56,000 nt of DNA from Candidatus Edwardsbacteria bacterium (GTDB lineage Bacteria; Edwardsbacteria; AC1; EtOH8). Below the pieces are notes generated by a model that made no database searches, was not told the DNA's origin, and was given only the letters and a program-made list of their open reading frames with translations. Shown here one piece after another: positions 44,494-52,993 of the stretch (positions are counted from its first letter, which is position 1; each line of letters begins with the position of its first letter). The position numbers and the translations under genes are program-made. The DNA is taken from NCBI GenBank assembly GCA_031082425.1, contig JAVHLB010000006.1, positions 1 to 56,000 of the forward strand. The letters are read 5' to 3'.

Positions 44494-45828
44494 TCAAAAT
44501 ATTTCTGTTACGCGCTGCAATTTGTTCAATGCCTTGTTTAACAAATATCTTGGAAGTATTTTGAACTTATCAATTAGGGGAATCAGATCCGAACTCAACC
44601 TTTGATAGTGTTTATAAAATTCACTTTCTGGAAGACTTGTTGGCACGACGCTATGCTCACAATCCCATAGATCCCAGTTATTTTCAACTATTTCCCCTTT
44701 GCGATCTTCCCACAACTGAGAGCCTGGCAATGGAGTAAGAATCCCAAAGGCAGAACGCCAGAGCTTTTCTTGAATTACTATTTTCTTTATACTTGTAAAA
44801 TCTTCGACAGTGCTGCGGGGATCTATCATGAACATCGGCTCAATTTTCAACCCCAGCCTTTTGGCCACTTCTAATGCTTTAAATATTATTGCCTTTGTTT
44901 CTTGTTTATTCAAGGCCAATAAGCCTTCATCATTATAGGTCTCAAATCCCACATCAATACCCTCCAGTCCGATATCTTTCCATGCTTTGAAAAGGTCAGG
45001 ATGATTTATAACCGAATCTGCCCTAGCCATCAGATAATATCTCTTTTTTACACCGCATTGCTTTAACCGGCTTGCCAGATTCATCATCCTTGGGTAATCT
45101 ATCATGCTTTCATCGTCAACTAAAAATATATTTTTTTCCTGTACGCTCTTGATTTCTTCAACCACCATATCAATGTTCCGGGTAAGGTACCTTCCTTGTG
45201 TCAGGTTGTATGTCGAACAAAAGGTACAGCGGAATGGGCATCCCATGGAAGTTCTTACCAGTGCCCTGTTTTCGTTCCATACATAATGATATCTTCTACG
45301 ATACTGTTTTGTAAGAACCCTCCGCGGTAAAGGCAGTTCGTCTAGGGACGGATGAATTCTCTTTGGGTTATATATACGTTTCCCATTGTGCATGTATGCA
45401 ATTCCCGCTATTACCCTAAGGTTATCGGGGGATTGAAATATTTCCCTTACGGACGAACAACCTTCTCCCATTATTATGATATCTACCCCCGGCACATCAA
45501 AATCTTGTGGAAGGACAGTTGCATGATGACCTCCCACCCAAATTGCTAAATCTGGCAGTAACTCTTTTGCCAACTTGATAAGTTTTAATATGGGATTGAC
45601 ATGTATTGTCAGACCTGAAAAACCGATCAGATCCGGCTTAAATGCTCTTATCCGCTTTTCAAAATTTTCGCCAAACCTGAGATCGATAATCTGAACATTT
45701 TTGCCGGGCATTGCAGCCGCGATATATTCCAATCCCAAAGGTTCAAGCATCCATACGTTCCGCCCGATCATACCCGAATTGCCGTTGGGCGGATAAACCA
45801 ATAATACCTTATTTATATTCTTATACAT
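44494..45828 (-). CDS. Cobalamin-binding-type radical SAM protein (tandem paralogue)
   Basis: A 444-residue protein. Start at 45828, one base after the stop of the PLP decarboxylase; a longer form beginning 31 codons earlier would overlap that gene and adds no conserved sequence. It has a B12-binding-like half (VLLVYPPNGN, LEPLGLEYIAAAM, LIGFSGLTIHV, WVGGHHATVLPQDFD, IIMGEGCSSV) and then the radical SAM motif SMGCPFRCTFCSTY and FLVDDESMID. Both halves match the neighbouring 43128-44489 protein, so the pair arose by duplication. AT-rich DNA compared with the flanking genes. It probably acts on the same or sequential positions of one substrate, which is inference. Confidence 0.86.
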   Translation of the reverse strand: MYKNINKVLLVYPPNGNSGMIGRNVWMLEPLGLEYIAAAMPGKNVQIIDLRFGENFEKRIRAFKPDLIGFSGLTIHVNPILKLIKLAKELLPDLAIWVGGHHATVLPQDFDVPGVDIIIMGEGCSSVREIFQSPDNLRVIAGIAYMHNGKRIYNPKRIHPSLDELPLPRRVLTKQYRRRYHYVWNENRALVRTSMGCPFRCTFCSTYNLTQGRYLTRNIDMVVEEIKSVQEKNIFLVDDESMIDYPRMMNLASRLKQCGVKKRYYLMARADSVINHPDLFKAWKDIGLEGIDVGFETYNDEGLLALNKQETKAIIFKALEVAKRLGLKIEPMFMIDPRSTVEDFTSIKKIVIQEKLWRSAFGILTPLPGSQLWEDRKGEIVENNWDLWDCEHSVVPTSLPESEFYKHYQRLSSDLIPLIDKFKILPRYLLNKALNKLQRVTEIF

Positions 45829-45829
45829 T

Positions 45830-47050
45830 TTACAAAACAGGTTGATCAAGTAATGCCAATTTGGGTTTATTGAACGAAAACTCCGTCTCCATCGGCACAA
45901 AATAGGCCCCGGCCCCTTCAATGCAGATCATATCCCCGATGGAAAGCTCCGGCAGTTTAACCCCAGCAAACAACCGGTCCCAAGGCATGCAAGTGGGGCC
46001 CACAATATCATACGATTTGCCGGTCCCGCTGCTCTTTACCAAAACGGATACTCTCCTGGTCTCCCCCACCAATGGCCCGGCGGCGCCCACCCGTCCGCCG
46101 TCGACAATGGCATAATTTTTCCTGCCGGACAGGCGTAGGCCGACCACTCTGATCACCAGGATCTGAGCATCCCCGGTTATCAAACGGCCCGGCTCGGTCC
46201 ACATTTCAAGGCTCTCCAAATCATACTTCGCTCTGGCCTGTTTGAAGTATCCGGCTGTTTCCGCCAACACCTCAAACCCGTCATCCGGCCCTGCCACCGG
46301 TCCCGGCCACTGCCTGTCCCAGAGCCTTAGCCAGCCCTGCTCCCAAAGCGTCAGCAGACGCATATCCTTCCCGGGGAAGCCCCCTCCGATGTCCAGGGCC
46401 CTGATATCGGTTCCCAGTTTTCTGTTTACGGTTCCGATAAAGGCCAGGGATTCATCTATCGCCCGACGATAGGCTGCTGAATTGCTGCTGCCCAGATGGA
46501 AATGGATGGCTTTGAGGTCAAGTTTTTTGTTAGCGCATATTTTTTCGGCCAGGGCATAGGCCGAACCGTCCTTGATGATATGCCCGAACTGGCCCTGCCA
46601 GCCCACCGATGGTCGCACCCGCAGCCCCAGACCGATCTTGTATCCGACATCCTTTGACAGCTGGCTAACGATATCCAGTTCCTGCGGGGCATCTATATTT
46701 ATGCATTTGATCTTTTTCTCCACTGCCGTCTGCAGGGCCGCCGGGGATTTGTAGATCCCGTTGAAAACGATACTGTCCGGAGACACCCCCAACGACAGGG
46801 CCAGGTTCAGCTCCCGCTCCGAGATCACCTCGGCCCCGGCCCCATTTTGGTGCAGAACCTTCAGAGCCTCCGGCACCGGATTGGTCTTGTAGGAATAGAA
46901 GATATTATCCTGCCAGCCATAGGGGGCCAAAGCCCGGCGGGCCCGGGTCAGGTTGCCGGACAGCATCCCGGAGGAGGCGATCTCCAGCGGAGTGCCGTGT
47001 TCTTCGACCGCCTCCATTATGTCCTTTGGATCAAATCCCGGAATATCCAT
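45830..47050 (-). CDS. Fold-type III PLP-dependent decarboxylase (DAP/ornithine decarboxylase family)
   Basis: A 406-residue enzyme. The PLP lysine is in FYSYKTNP (near residue 54). The family motifs are HLGSS near 187, the phosphate-binding GGGFPGKD near 226, EPGRLI near 286, and the second-subunit cysteine in GPTCMPWDRL near 354. GAYFVPMETEF closes the C-terminal barrel. It should decarboxylate an amino acid at the alpha carbon. Being in a glycan/radical-SAM operon rather than with lysine genes argues for a specialised role, such as the decarboxylases in exosortase-associated or carrier-protein-linked pathways. GGGGA precedes the ATG. Diaminopimelate decarboxylase remains a possible alternative. 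Confidence 0.84.
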   Translation of the reverse strand: MDIPGFDPKDIMEAVEEHGTPLEIASSGMLSGNLTRARRALAPYGWQDNIFYSYKTNPVPEALKVLHQNGAGAEVISERELNLALSLGVSPDSIVFNGIYKSPAALQTAVEKKIKCINIDAPQELDIVSQLSKDVGYKIGLGLRVRPSVGWQGQFGHIIKDGSAYALAEKICANKKLDLKAIHFHLGSSNSAAYRRAIDESLAFIGTVNRKLGTDIRALDIGGGFPGKDMRLLTLWEQGWLRLWDRQWPGPVAGPDDGFEVLAETAGYFKQARAKYDLESLEMWTEPGRLITGDAQILVIRVVGLRLSGRKNYAIVDGGRVGAAGPLVGETRRVSVLVKSSGTGKSYDIVGPTCMPWDRLFAGVKLPELSIGDMICIEGAGAYFVPMETEFSFNKPKLALLDQPVL

Positions 47051-47063
47051 TGACAGTCCCCGT

Positions 47064-48941
47064 TCAAAGTTTGATGTTCTTGTATGCCGGATTTATCTTT
47101 GCGGCGGTCCCAAACTCCCTTTGGGCCTCCGTCAGCCGTTTCTCCGCCCGGTAGACATGGCCCAGATTCAGATGTCCCTCTGCCCTCTCCGGGGCCGCCC
47201 TGACAGCCCTCTCCAGCCAGTTCCTAGCTCGTACTGTATTTCCGGCCCGGAACTCGATCACCCCCAAGTTGAGCAGGGCCTCAAAATTGTTTTGATCCAA
47301 TTTCAATATTTCCTGAAATGATCGGCGGGCCTCCGCATAACGTCCGGCCTCGGCCAGTGAGGCGCCCAGCGCCACTTTGGCATCGATATTGGACGGAGCA
47401 ATCACTGTTTCCCGCCGATAGCAATCGGCGGCCCGGTCGTATTCCTTAAGCCTGTCCAGAGCCTGGCCCAGATTGTAATTGGCTCCGGGATGATCCGGAT
47501 GGACGGCCAATAACCCGGAAAAAACATCCCTAGCCATTTCCGGGCGGTGATTGTTCAGGTAGAGCAGCCCCAGATTGGTCAACAGCTTGGGATCTCCGGG
47601 ATTGGCCTGCCTGGCTTTTAAATAATACCTCTCGGCCAGGACCGGATCGCCGCGCCGGGCTGACACCAGACCCATGGACATATTGGCAAGCCAGGAATTG
47701 GGGGTGGCCTTGGCCGCCCTAGCCCAGGCGGTTTCCCGGGTCCTGAATCCTGAGGCATGTATCACATTGACAAAGATAAGAAGCATTACCAACAGCCCTG
47801 CCGGGACCACCCAGGCCTTGTTTTTCAGGGAAAAGCCCGATAACACTCCGGTCTCCAGCAACGCCAGGACCAGCCCCATCAGGGGCAGATAAAGCCGGTG
47901 TTCCAGAAAGGTGCGGTTAGGTAGGGCTGGAAGCAAAAAAAGCACATAACACAGCAATCCCAGAATCATCCCCTGCGGCCTGGCAGGCCTCAGCTTCCAG
48001 AAGGCCCAGGCCAACAGGGCCACGGCGATAAACCCCGGCAGTACATTCACGTCCAGGTAATCGGGCGCCAGCGAAAGATTGAACGGCAGCAGGATCTTGC
48101 CGGTATAGGACAGAAAGCCTTTCCCGGCATACCGCAAACCATCCATCACCGGGACATCACCGCCCGGCCTTCCGGCTGCCGATATCCGCCTGACAATGAA
48201 CCACAACGCCGCCAGACCGGCCAGGGCCGCCCCGGCATTAACCGCCTGCCTCCGGCTGCTGTTGGTCATCCTCATCAATGCCCAGAGGGGAAGGATCAGC
48301 AAAAAGATGACCGCTGTCTCCTTGGTGAACAGGGCCAGCAGAAATGACGCCGAAGATGCCAGCAGCCAGCGCCCGGAGCCGCCCTTGAAATACCGGATCA
48401 GCCCGATGGCCGAAAACAGCAGAAAGGATGCCAGCAGGACGTCGTTGCGACCCGGGACCCAGGCCACCGCTTGGACCAGAGCCGGATGGACCCCGATGAC
48501 CAGGGCTCCCAGAAAGGCCGGCTCCTTTGCATGCCCGGCCTGTGTCAGCAGCCACATCAGCAGGCAGCAGGCCAGAATGTGAAGCAGGATGTTGGACAGG
48601 TGGTAGAGCCAGGGAGCGCCGCCCCCGATGGCGGTATCGGCCAATAGGGACAGGGAAAGTACCGGGCGGAAATAGAAGATCCCTGTTTTATCACCGAAGA
48701 CGTCCCCGGTCAATATCCTGATCAGCGGGGTATGCTCATGCAGCTGCTGGCGGCTGAGGTTCACCAAAGAGAGGTCATCAAAATCGATGAACCCGAAACC
48801 CACGGCCTGGGAGTATACCAAAATAATCACCAGCCCCAACAGCAGACATGGTCTCCATCCTGGGAATCGACCGGCATCGGCCACCAACCCATTTCCGGGG
48901 GTCCGCTTTTTATCTGTCTTTCTGATACGCCTGGGAGTCAT
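47064..48941 (-). CDS. TMTC-like GT-C membrane protein with C-terminal TPRs
   Basis: A 625-residue protein. The first helix is followed by GFIDFDDLSLV, the acidic first-loop motif of GT-C/PMT-type and TMTC-like proteins. Seven or more further membrane segments run to about residue 400, with VAWVPGRNDVL in a loop. Residues 415-620 hold about six TPRs (AERYYLKARQANPGDPKLL, YNLGQALDRLKEYD, NLGVIEFRAGN, HLNLGHVYRAEKR). It is a different subfamily from the two paralogous TPR proteins at 31261 and 38022. The ATG directly follows the TAG of the upstream methyltransferase. Likely transfers a sugar from polyprenyl phosphate; the GT2 enzyme encoded nearby (49736-50461) could make that donor. Confidence 0.78.
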   Translation of the reverse strand: MTPRRIRKTDKKRTPGNGLVADAGRFPGWRPCLLLGLVIILVYSQAVGFGFIDFDDLSLVNLSRQQLHEHTPLIRILTGDVFGDKTGIFYFRPVLSLSLLADTAIGGGAPWLYHLSNILLHILACCLLMWLLTQAGHAKEPAFLGALVIGVHPALVQAVAWVPGRNDVLLASFLLFSAIGLIRYFKGGSGRWLLASSASFLLALFTKETAVIFLLILPLWALMRMTNSSRRQAVNAGAALAGLAALWFIVRRISAAGRPGGDVPVMDGLRYAGKGFLSYTGKILLPFNLSLAPDYLDVNVLPGFIAVALLAWAFWKLRPARPQGMILGLLCYVLFLLPALPNRTFLEHRLYLPLMGLVLALLETGVLSGFSLKNKAWVVPAGLLVMLLIFVNVIHASGFRTRETAWARAAKATPNSWLANMSMGLVSARRGDPVLAERYYLKARQANPGDPKLLTNLGLLYLNNHRPEMARDVFSGLLAVHPDHPGANYNLGQALDRLKEYDRAADCYRRETVIAPSNIDAKVALGASLAEAGRYAEARRSFQEILKLDQNNFEALLNLGVIEFRAGNTVRARNWLERAVRAAPERAEGHLNLGHVYRAEKRLTEAQREFGTAAKINPAYKNIKL

Positions 48942-49754
48942 CTATCTTTTGATCCCCTCTAAAACTATCCACCAGCCGGTAAATATTTTCATCCTGGTAT
49001 CCAGCCGGCCCCATTTGCGGCAGGCGCCGATCATCATGCCGTTTATCCGGTCGGCAATCGGATTATCGAGTCGGTCAAAATGTTCGATCAGGGTGGTGAG
49101 CCCAATGGGCACATGCATGATAGCCGTCGACCGCCCGACGGCAAACTCGGCCTGCTCCAGCAATGCTGTTGTCTCTCTCAGAGAATAGAAATAATCCGTC
49201 TGATATTCGTGTTTTTTGAACCTCTCGGCCAGCCTGACCCCCGACTTGAAAAAAGGATTGTCGGCGGAGTTCAGGGCCAGCACCAGTTTCCCCCCGGGTT
49301 TGAGGATCCTATGGCACTCGGACAGGGCCTGGTCTATTTCCGGGAAGTGGTCAAAGGTCGACGGGGAGATTATCACCTCCAGGCTTTCATCTGCCAGAGG
49401 GATCATGGTGGCATCGCCCGATATGATTCCGATGTCAATGTTATGCCGTTTGAAATGCTCCCCGGCCCTGAAACAAAATTTGGTGGATATATCCATTCCC
49501 CAGACATCGTTGGCTGGACCGCTAAGATATCCATAGACCCCGGTATTGCCGAAGGCGGCTTCGTATAGGTCGGTGATCAGGACACTTTTATCATTCCCGA
49601 TTCCCCATTCTTCCAGCAGGCCGGTGTATTCACGGTTTTTATATTCGGTCAATCCGGGAATAAGATAATAGCCGCCTGCTTTGTCTGCCACACTATCCCA
49701 ATAGGCCCGGCCGGGGCCCTTTCCTAAACCGGCCTTCACCGCAGCTGACCCCAT
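48942..49754 (-). CDS. Class I SAM-dependent methyltransferase
   Basis: A 270-residue protein. SVLITDLYEAAFGN is an altered motif I lacking the usual GxGxG run. The acidic strand-2 end is GMDISTKFC. IGIISGDATMIPLADESLEVIISPSTFDHF and ALSECHRILKPGGKLVLAL follow, matching UbiE/class I methyltransferases. The start overlaps the end of the polyprenol-phosphate glycosyltransferase gene by 19 bases, indicating coupled expression, and the stop abuts the TMTC-like gene. The weak motif I makes activity less certain than for the other methyltransferases. The acceptor is unknown. Confidence 0.72.
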   Translation of the reverse strand: MGSAAVKAGLGKGPGRAYWDSVADKAGGYYLIPGLTEYKNREYTGLLEEWGIGNDKSVLITDLYEAAFGNTGVYGYLSGPANDVWGMDISTKFCFRAGEHFKRHNIDIGIISGDATMIPLADESLEVIISPSTFDHFPEIDQALSECHRILKPGGKLVLALNSADNPFFKSGVRLAERFKKHEYQTDYFYSLRETTALLEQAEFAVGRSTAIMHVPIGLTTLIEHFDRLDNPIADRINGMMIGACRKWGRLDTRMKIFTGWWIVLEGIKR

Positions 49755-50461
49755 TTTTCGCTTTTGGCCAGGTACCGCAGGATGGGGATCATCATGAAGC
49801 CCTCGTACATGATCCTGAAATTGAAGCTGGAATTGCCCCGCTGCCGGTCAATGAACACTATCGGCACTTCCTTGACCTTGAATCCTGACAGGATACTGCT
49901 GTAAAGGATCTCCTGCACTATGGCCGGGCCGCGTGAGATCAGGGAATCAACATCGATGGCCTCCAGCACCTCCCGCTTGAAGACCCGGTATCCGGAGGTG
50001 CAGTCCCTTATCTTTATCCTGAGCACCAGCCTGATATACCAGTTGGCAAAAACAGTGACAGCATGGCGCAGACAACCCCGGCCCACATCCGCCCCTCCCT
50101 TGACGAACCTGGAGCCCAGCACCACATCGGCCTGGTTCAGCCCTTCCAACAATGACGGAAGGTATTTGGGGTCGTGGGAAAAATCGGCATCCATCTCCAC
50201 CACCGCCTCCGCCCCCCAGTTCAAGGCATAACGAAGCCCGGCGATGCCGGCCAGCCCCCTTCCCCTCAGCTTCTTCCTGTGCAGAATATGGACCCGCGGA
50301 TTCTCGGCCGATAGTTTATCAATTATCTGCCCGGTGCCGTCCGGAGAATTGTCGTCCACCACCAGGATATCGACCTGGGGGACATAACCGAATATCTGTC
50401 CTATCAGCCGTTCAATGTTCTCGGCTTCACAGTAGGTCGGGATCATCACCATGGTCCTCAT
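49736..50461 (-). CDS. Polyprenol-phosphate sugar transferase (GT2, DPM1-like)
   Basis: A 241-residue GT2 enzyme without C-terminal membrane helices. It has MIPTYCEAENIERLI at the start, the nucleotide-binding DDNSPDGTG near 37, the metal-binding DADFSHDPKYLP near 93, and VVLGSRFVKGG near 112. These are diagnostic of dolichol/polyprenol-phosphate mannose synthase-like enzymes, which move a sugar from a nucleotide donor to a lipid phosphate at the inner face of the membrane. The product would feed GT-C enzymes such as the TMTC-like protein one gene further on. ATGA overlap with the radical SAM gene. Sugar identity (mannose or other) is not determined. Confidence 0.88.
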   Translation of the reverse strand: MRTMVMIPTYCEAENIERLIGQIFGYVPQVDILVVDDNSPDGTGQIIDKLSAENPRVHILHRKKLRGRGLAGIAGLRYALNWGAEAVVEMDADFSHDPKYLPSLLEGLNQADVVLGSRFVKGGADVGRGCLRHAVTVFANWYIRLVLRIKIRDCTSGYRVFKREVLEAIDVDSLISRGPAIVQEILYSSILSGFKVKEVPIVFIDRQRGNSSFNFRIMYEGFMMIPILRYLAKSEKWGQLR

Positions 50462-51837
50462 GTCGACCGCCCCTTAAAAAATATTCCGGCCGCTTCCTGG
50501 AGGTTGATCATTAATTCGGTCAAGGACCTCACCGACAGCGCTCTTTTGATAAAATACCCCGGCCTCAGATAAAATCTCCTGAGGGCCTCGCCCTGCCACT
50601 TCTTGAGCAGCTCCCCGGACAATCCCCCGAAAACGACCCCGGCCTCGGTTGACTGGTCGCCCCTATCCGAGGCAGTCCAGCCTTCACTGGCGGCCATGGT
50701 TTTCAGCGGAGTGAGCGGCTTGGTCACCGGCAGGTTGAATGAGGCGAAATCAGGGTCAAGCTCCAGGGCCAGGGACATGGTCCGTTCGAAAGTTTCCCGG
50801 GTCTCCCCGGGCAGGCCTATGATGAAGGTGGCCAGGGTCCGGATGCCCTCCCGGCGGCAGTCCCTGAAGGCCCGCCTTATGGCCTCCAGCTTGACCCCCT
50901 TGTGATGCCGGTCCAGGATCTCCTGGCTGCCGGATTCCACTCCGATCATGATCAGATCGCAGCCAGCCGCTTTCATCGATCCCAGCATCTCCGGGGTCAG
51001 CAGGTCGGCCCGGGAGAAACAGCCCCAGGGCAGGCCGATCTTTCTTTTATTCATCCCTTCCAGCAGAATCTCCGTCCTTTTCCGGTCAATCCCGAAGGTC
51101 TGGTCGCCGAAGGAAAAATACCTGACGCCCAGTTTCTTGATATATTCCAGTTCATCCAATACTTCCTCCACCGGCCTCATTTTATAAGGCAGCTGGCCAA
51201 TCAGGCAGAAATCGCACTTATAGGGACAGCCAAAGTCTGTGACCACGCCGGCATAGGGAAGTCTTCTGGCAAACGGCATCCGGTATTTTTTGTAGGGAAA
51301 AATCTCATGTCTGGGGATGCCTGTGGAATACTCCGCTGTCCGGGCGCTGCGCCGACAGCAATATATTTCTTGGGATAAATAGGCAATATCAACCGCATTT
51401 TTATCATCGCCGGTCAGGTAGGGAAGCCACCCGCTCGAGGCATAGTCCAGCAGAACAGCATCGATGAAATGATTTTCCCTCAGGAGTTTTTCGGTTTCGT
51501 CAAATCCGGCATCGCCGCTGACAATAAGTTTGGCCGAAGGGAGGCCCTGCTTGAGCAGTTTGAAAAAATCGAGGTCGTTGGCAAAGGAAGCCAGTCCCAA
51601 AAGCGAGATGATGAAATCCGGACGGCTGTCCACTATTTTATCCAAGGCGGAATCATATGACAGCCTGTCGGCCATGGCATCCAGCACTAGAATCTGATGC
51701 TTGGAATGGAGATAGCCGCTGATCAGCAGCAGATCGATGGGCGGAGTCAGGTAGGCCGCCTTGGAGACCTTGCTGCAGTAGCTGTCCCTTAGGTAGATCC
51801 TATCTCCCGGGGGATTCAAGAGCATTACTTTGGCCAT
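50458..51837 (-). CDS. B12-binding radical SAM protein
   Basis: A 459-residue protein. The first 160 residues look like a cobalamin-binding domain (VMLLNPPGDRIYLRDSY, IDLLLISGYL, FIISLLGLASF). The radical SAM motif is DFGCPYKCDFCLIGQ near 207. FGDQTFGI and a GVESGSQEILDRH segment, typical of the family's TIM barrel, follow. It belongs to a different branch from the tandem pair at 43128-45828. It overlaps the glycosyltransferase gene by four bases and lies 10 bases from the DUF362 gene. Substrate unknown. Confidence 0.86.
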   Translation of the reverse strand: MAKVMLLNPPGDRIYLRDSYCSKVSKAAYLTPPIDLLLISGYLHSKHQILVLDAMADRLSYDSALDKIVDSRPDFIISLLGLASFANDLDFFKLLKQGLPSAKLIVSGDAGFDETEKLLRENHFIDAVLLDYASSGWLPYLTGDDKNAVDIAYLSQEIYCCRRSARTAEYSTGIPRHEIFPYKKYRMPFARRLPYAGVVTDFGCPYKCDFCLIGQLPYKMRPVEEVLDELEYIKKLGVRYFSFGDQTFGIDRKRTEILLEGMNKRKIGLPWGCFSRADLLTPEMLGSMKAAGCDLIMIGVESGSQEILDRHHKGVKLEAIRRAFRDCRREGIRTLATFIIGLPGETRETFERTMSLALELDPDFASFNLPVTKPLTPLKTMAASEGWTASDRGDQSTEAGVVFGGLSGELLKKWQGEALRRFYLRPGYFIKRALSVRSLTELMINLQEAAGIFFKGRST

Positions 51838-51847
51838 GGCAATACAA

Positions 51848-52984
51848 TCATTTATTCAGTTTAGCAAAGGCCTCCGCCAGCATCTCGGGCGAGGGCGGAC
51901 AGCCCTCCACCCATATCACATCGGGCAGGTCCTTGAGATGCTTGGTGCATTCGCCCACCGCTATCACCCTCCGGCTGTTTTCGGGGACTGCAGCATTTTT
52001 TCCGTAGACGAAATCCACCCGGCCGAAAACCATCTGGCGCAGCACCGGCATCAGGCTGGCGGCCCACCTCCGGGGATCTCTGGCCGAGGTTACCAGCCCT
52101 TCCCTGGCCGAACCGCCGCAGAGGCTGCAGGCCAGGGGCGTCCGCTGATTATGCAGGCCCAGCATTTTCAGCATCTGCATCTCCGGCCGCTTGAATCTGC
52201 GGGCGCAGTCCTCAAGTCGGTCCCCGATGATGGTTGCCTCCAGGGTTCCCAACCCCATTTGACTGGCCAGCGATAAATGTTCCACTTCCAGGGGGTCGAT
52301 GCCCATCAGCCGACAGCCGGCGGCATCCACTGCCAGAGGGTCGGCCCCGGCGATCAGGACCCTGGATCCGACCTTCCTTCCGGCGAACAGCGGCCCATCG
52401 CCTTCGATGGCGGTGAAACCGTCCAGGATGGTGAAATCGGGGCGGATCATTTTGTAGAGTTCGGCCACCGGACGGTGCAGCCCGTTCTTATGAAACCTCT
52501 TCTTATCGGCGTATGACAACAGACCCTTCTGGTTCTTCAGGCCCAACGTGACCAGGGTATTGATATGGGTCTTCAGCTTGGGCAGGTTGATGTAATAAGC
52601 GCCTTTGAATATCAGGGGCAGATCAAGCTGGCCGTCGTACCATTCCACCGGGTATCGGGGGGCCTGGTTCAGGTCCAGCAGCGGGACCTGATATCTTCGG
52701 GCCAGTTCGCTAAAGCCGGTTCTTTCAAAAGCCTCCCCGGCATCAACCCCCAGCCCCGGCCCTTCGGCGATGGTGATATCCCTAACGCCTGTTTCTCTCA
52801 GGCACTCGACCAGCATTCCTACCAGGCTGGCATCGCTGACCACTCCGCTGGTCCCTGGAGCGGGGAAAACCAAGTTGGGCTTCAGCACCACCGGCCGGTC
52901 CCGGGGGATATTGATCGGCAGTTCTTTCAGCCAATCGGAGAACTGCGAAAGGTGTTTGATCTTTTTTAGATATACCTCTGGCAT
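51848..52984 (-). CDS. DUF362 domain protein
   Basis: A 378-residue protein with the DUF362 signature: VVLKPNLVFP near 32, TIAEGPGLGVDAGEAFERTGF near 75, INLPKLKTHINTLVTLGLKNQKGLL near 135, and DGFTAIEGDGP near 180. A LACSLCGG pair of cysteines near 290 may bind metal or form a disulfide. Family members are often linked to iron-sulfur proteins, but no reaction is established. Gaps of 9-10 bases on each side place it in the operon, next to a radical SAM gene. Confidence 0.83.
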   Translation of the reverse strand: MPEVYLKKIKHLSQFSDWLKELPINIPRDRPVVLKPNLVFPAPGTSGVVSDASLVGMLVECLRETGVRDITIAEGPGLGVDAGEAFERTGFSELARRYQVPLLDLNQAPRYPVEWYDGQLDLPLIFKGAYYINLPKLKTHINTLVTLGLKNQKGLLSYADKKRFHKNGLHRPVAELYKMIRPDFTILDGFTAIEGDGPLFAGRKVGSRVLIAGADPLAVDAAGCRLMGIDPLEVEHLSLASQMGLGTLEATIIGDRLEDCARRFKRPEMQMLKMLGLHNQRTPLACSLCGGSAREGLVTSARDPRRWAASLMPVLRQMVFGRVDFVYGKNAAVPENSRRVIAVGECTKHLKDLPDVIWVEGCPPSPEMLAEAFAKLNK

Positions 52985-52993
52985 CGTTATCCG

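Noticed and set aside
45829..45921. 31-codon N-terminal extension of the second tandem radical SAM protein
   Set aside because: Overlaps the decarboxylase gene and adds a non-conserved, shadow-like sequence.
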